Of a DNA stretch of 64,000 nt, positions 61,798 to 64,000 are shown piece after piece. The position numbers were made by a program, and so were the translations under genes. The stretch lies in contig PHEB01000004.1 of NCBI GenBank assembly GCA_002842735.1, positions 62,001 to 126,000 of the forward strand. The letters are read 5' to 3'. Positions within the stretch are counted from its first letter, which is position 1; each line of letters starts with the position of its first letter. The notes beneath the pieces were generated by a model. It did not search any database. It saw nothing but the letters and a program-made list of their open reading frames with translations, and was not told the DNA's origin. The stretch comes from Alphaproteobacteria bacterium HGW-Alphaproteobacteria-7 (GTDB taxonomy: Bacteria > Pseudomonadota > Alphaproteobacteria > Sphingomonadales > Sphingomonadaceae).

Positions 61798-63761
61798 TCA
61801 GCGGCTTCCCGCATTGTGCGCGTTTCCTCAACGAAATCGTCCAGGGACTCGGCATATTCCTCGATCTGCGTGAGCGTATTGCTCAGGCGGCTCACGGCGG
61901 CAGCCATTTCGCGATCGGTTTCCTGCGCGAACTTGCGGAACTGCGTCAGACTGTCGCCGAGTGTTTCTGCAAGCTTCTCGGTCGCCTTGGAAAGCGCCTG
62001 ATCGACACCTTCGAAGCGGGCGCGATAATCGCTCCAGGCGGTTTCCGCTGATTGCTGGGTTGAGCGAATGGAGTCGGCAAGCGAGCGCATCTCGGTGAGC
62101 GCTGCCATTGCGGCCGCCCGGTCAGCTTCAACGGTATCGGCAACGCGGCCTGCTGCCTGGCCAACGGAGCGCGCAGCGTCGGCAACCGGTCCTGCGGCAC
62201 TGGCAAAGCCCTGCGCCGCATCGCTCATCGATGTCGCGACCGTTCTCGCGCTGTCAGTGACATTGCGCATGGCTTCTGCGGTCTGCGCAGCCTTCTCGCT
62301 GGACTGGCTGAAACCGACACTGGCGCGTTCGACCTGTTGTGCTGCCTCTCCCACCGCATCGCTGAGCTTTTTCGTGGTGTCCCGCAGCTCGCCGCTCGAG
62401 GCTTCGATAGCCTTGCGGAAGGTTTCTCCGCTTGCCTCCACACCGCTCTTGAGCGTCTTCTCGACTTCCTGCTGGATTGATCCGGCGGCTTCACTTCCTG
62501 CCGTCTGGAGGGTCGTCAGCATCGTAGTCAGCATGGTATTGGAGCGAGCCTGTGCATCCTCGATGCCTGCCAGGATGTCTGCAAGGGCCTTTTGTTGAGC
62601 GGCCTGCGCCGCATCACTCTGTTCGGTGATCCGTGTGCCCATGCCGTCGACCTGGCCTGCCAGCCGGTCGAAGGCCTCACGGATATCAGAGGCAGCCTTG
62701 GAGAAGTCTTCGCCTGCCAGGCGGATCTGGTTGGCAGCGTCTGCGCCGCTGTTGCCAACCGATTGTCCGATCGCATCGAGCTTGCCGCGAAGTTCTCCCA
62801 GTGTCTCGCTTAGGCCGCGTAATTGCTCGCCGCTCACCTTTTCGATAGCCTCGCGGGCGCCTGCGCCAATGCCCTGCGTAACCGAGGTCATGTTGTCGTT
62901 GAGCTCGGTCAGCGAGGCGGCGACCGGAGCAATCGCCTGAGTGAACTGGGCGCCGATCCGTTCGGAGAGCTGCAGGGCGACGTCGGTGTTGAAGAACTTC
63001 AGCTGATCGCGCTGCTCGCGAAGGACGTCCAGCTGTTCGACGGCGAGCCTCTGCGGAGAGACATAAAGCAGGCCGCGCTCGAGCAACTCGCAGATCAGAT
63101 CAGTATCGCGGCGGATCTTCTTGCTGAGATTGTATTCGGTGAAGCGCAGCCAGATCGAGGCGCCAAGACCTGCGACCGAGGTAAAGAACTTGGCGCCAGC
63201 GACGGTAAGAAGGTGTTCAAGGGAGAGTTTTGCAGCCGTGATGTCCTCACCCATGTTCTGCGCTGCAGTGTTGAGTGCGACGATCAGCCCGAGGAAGGTC
63301 AGGATAAGTCCAACGCCAACGAAGATATTCGAGGCAAAATGCAGGACGGTCAGCTTTGGCGCTGCGCGGTTGAAAAACGCGCTTGGACGATTGGTATTGC
63401 GCACGGGCGAGGCGCTCTCATCGACCATGGATTCCTGAAATTCACGCCAGGCCTGGACGAGGTTATGAGCGCCTTCCTGCTCGGTCCCCATTGCGCCCGA
63501 GACCTCTATGTAGTTTTCGGCGAAGGCGCGCCTTTCGGCGTCTGGATCCCGATCAGTGCCGAGAGACGATTGCAATGCGTCGATCCGTTCCCGCGCAGCA
63601 GAAAGGTAGGGGACCACCCTCTTCTTGGCTCGCTGCCTGACGATAAAGGCGGCGGCGAACATGATCGGCAGCAGGACGAATGGTGCGACCCAGCGTTCCC
63701 CGTAGACGAAGTCTAGGACACTCAAGAAGGCGTCTAAGAATTGCTCAAGATATGCGCTCAT
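61794..63761 (-). CDS. zorA: Zorya protein ZorA, MotA/ExbB-like motor with long tail
   Basis: A 655-residue protein. Membrane helices lie at about residues 26-41, 138-165 (FVGVGLILTFLGLIVAL) and 183-206 (GAKFFTSVAGLGASIWLRF), the MotA/TolQ/ExbB proton-channel layout. An Ala/Gln/Ser-rich coiled-coil tail of about 440 residues follows. The long tail projecting into the cytoplasm is characteristic of ZorA and is thought to relay the signal to the DNA effectors. First gene of the Zorya operon; its promoter lies in the next 240 bases. Confidence 0.93.
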   Translation of the reverse strand: MSAYLEQFLDAFLSVLDFVYGERWVAPFVLLPIMFAAAFIVRQRAKKRVVPYLSAARERIDALQSSLGTDRDPDAERRAFAENYIEVSGAMGTEQEGAHNLVQAWREFQESMVDESASPVRNTNRPSAFFNRAAPKLTVLHFASNIFVGVGLILTFLGLIVALNTAAQNMGEDITAAKLSLEHLLTVAGAKFFTSVAGLGASIWLRFTEYNLSKKIRRDTDLICELLERGLLYVSPQRLAVEQLDVLREQRDQLKFFNTDVALQLSERIGAQFTQAIAPVAASLTELNDNMTSVTQGIGAGAREAIEKVSGEQLRGLSETLGELRGKLDAIGQSVGNSGADAANQIRLAGEDFSKAASDIREAFDRLAGQVDGMGTRITEQSDAAQAAQQKALADILAGIEDAQARSNTMLTTMLTTLQTAGSEAAGSIQQEVEKTLKSGVEASGETFRKAIEASSGELRDTTKKLSDAVGEAAQQVERASVGFSQSSEKAAQTAEAMRNVTDSARTVATSMSDAAQGFASAAGPVADAARSVGQAAGRVADTVEADRAAAMAALTEMRSLADSIRSTQQSAETAWSDYRARFEGVDQALSKATEKLAETLGDSLTQFRKFAQETDREMAAAVSRLSNTLTQIEEYAESLDDFVEETRTMREAAE

Positions 63762-64000
63762 GTGCCCCCATTACGATTCGTACCTGCCGAAGAAGTCGAT
63801 GATCTGTGGCCGCTTTCCCCGTTCAGCGGCATAACTGGCTTCGAATGGATGGCAATGGCAAGCATTGAATTGCTCGCACATCGCACCGGCTCGCTAGGCT
63901 GATATCTTGATCGGCCAACATTCTTGCCGCTTTGCGATCACGAAGGCCCAACTTGGTCGCAAACTGCGACGGGCCCGTTGATCGAAATGAGGCCTCTTAG
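63762..64000. other. Upstream region of the Zorya operon
   Basis: The last 239 bases of the window hold no convincing gene. They must contain the zorA promoter, but no sigma-70 box stands out. A short minus-strand frame is open in part but has no recognisable product. Confidence 0.4.

Overview
The window is a gene-dense, high-GC stretch of what looks like a mobile accessory region from an alphaproteobacterium, most likely in the Sphingomonadales. The host call is an inference. It rests on base composition, on small families I associate with sphingomonads (DUF6961-like, DUF3703), and on two LexA boxes of the alphaproteobacterial GTTC-N7-GTTC form. No rRNA, complete tRNA, transposase or integrase gene was found.

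Region 1 (1-5580) holds the end of an arsenic cluster (partial arsC, acr3). Next come a Hg-type MerR regulator diverging from a merT-like transporter and a GDCCVxC protein, then a DUF486 protein, a SulP transporter with its own XRE regulator, a DUF983 protein and a 3' remnant of groEL.

Region 2 (5814-23239) is a copper island with two regulatory circuits. A CnrYXH-like anti-sigma/sensor/ECF-sigma module leads a minus-strand operon containing copA (multicopper oxidase), copB, a SnoaL/NTF2-like protein and a PepSY protein. Two divergent promoters of identical architecture also serve a plus-strand set (DUF2231, lipoprotein, DUF411, Met/His-rich protein). A CsoR repressor with a palindromic operator controls the second circuit. 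That plus-strand operon joins a beta-CASP metallo-nuclease, an AMP/thymidine phosphorylase-like enzyme and a PRPP synthetase to a Cu P-type ATPase, an APC permease, an orphan membrane protein, a K+-channel-like protein and a DUF305 protein. The nuclease-phosphorylase-PRPP synthetase set inside a metal-repressed operon is the least explained system here.

A gene-free junction (23240-24094) separates this from region 3 (24095-34856), a Zn/Cd/Co efflux operon on the minus strand. From its promoter it reads DUF3703 protein, methyltransferase, His-rich periplasmic protein, czcC, czcB, czcA, P1B-ATPase and CDF transporter. A divergent CadR/PbrR-like MerR protein probably acts on a 19-bp-spacer promoter.

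Region 4 (34904-55731) is a conjugation module. AlpA-like and XRE-like regulators diverge from a nearly continuous F-type T4SS operon (traA-L-E-K-B, DsbC-like, traV-C, small membrane gene, trbI, S26 peptidase, traW-U, trbC, traN-F-H-G). After it come a small membrane gene, a thermonuclease, other small genes and an S24/LexA-like repressor. LexA boxes and a shared TTCCTACGA element lie in front of both regulator groups, which suggests that transfer is DNA-damage-inducible.

Region 5 (55870-63761) is a complete four-gene type I Zorya anti-phage operon (zorA-B-C-D, minus strand) beside the conjugation repressor. The whole reads as a conjugative element or plasmid segment carrying arsenic, mercury, copper and zinc/cadmium resistance plus phage defence. 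Relaxase, coupling protein and integrase are not in the window.
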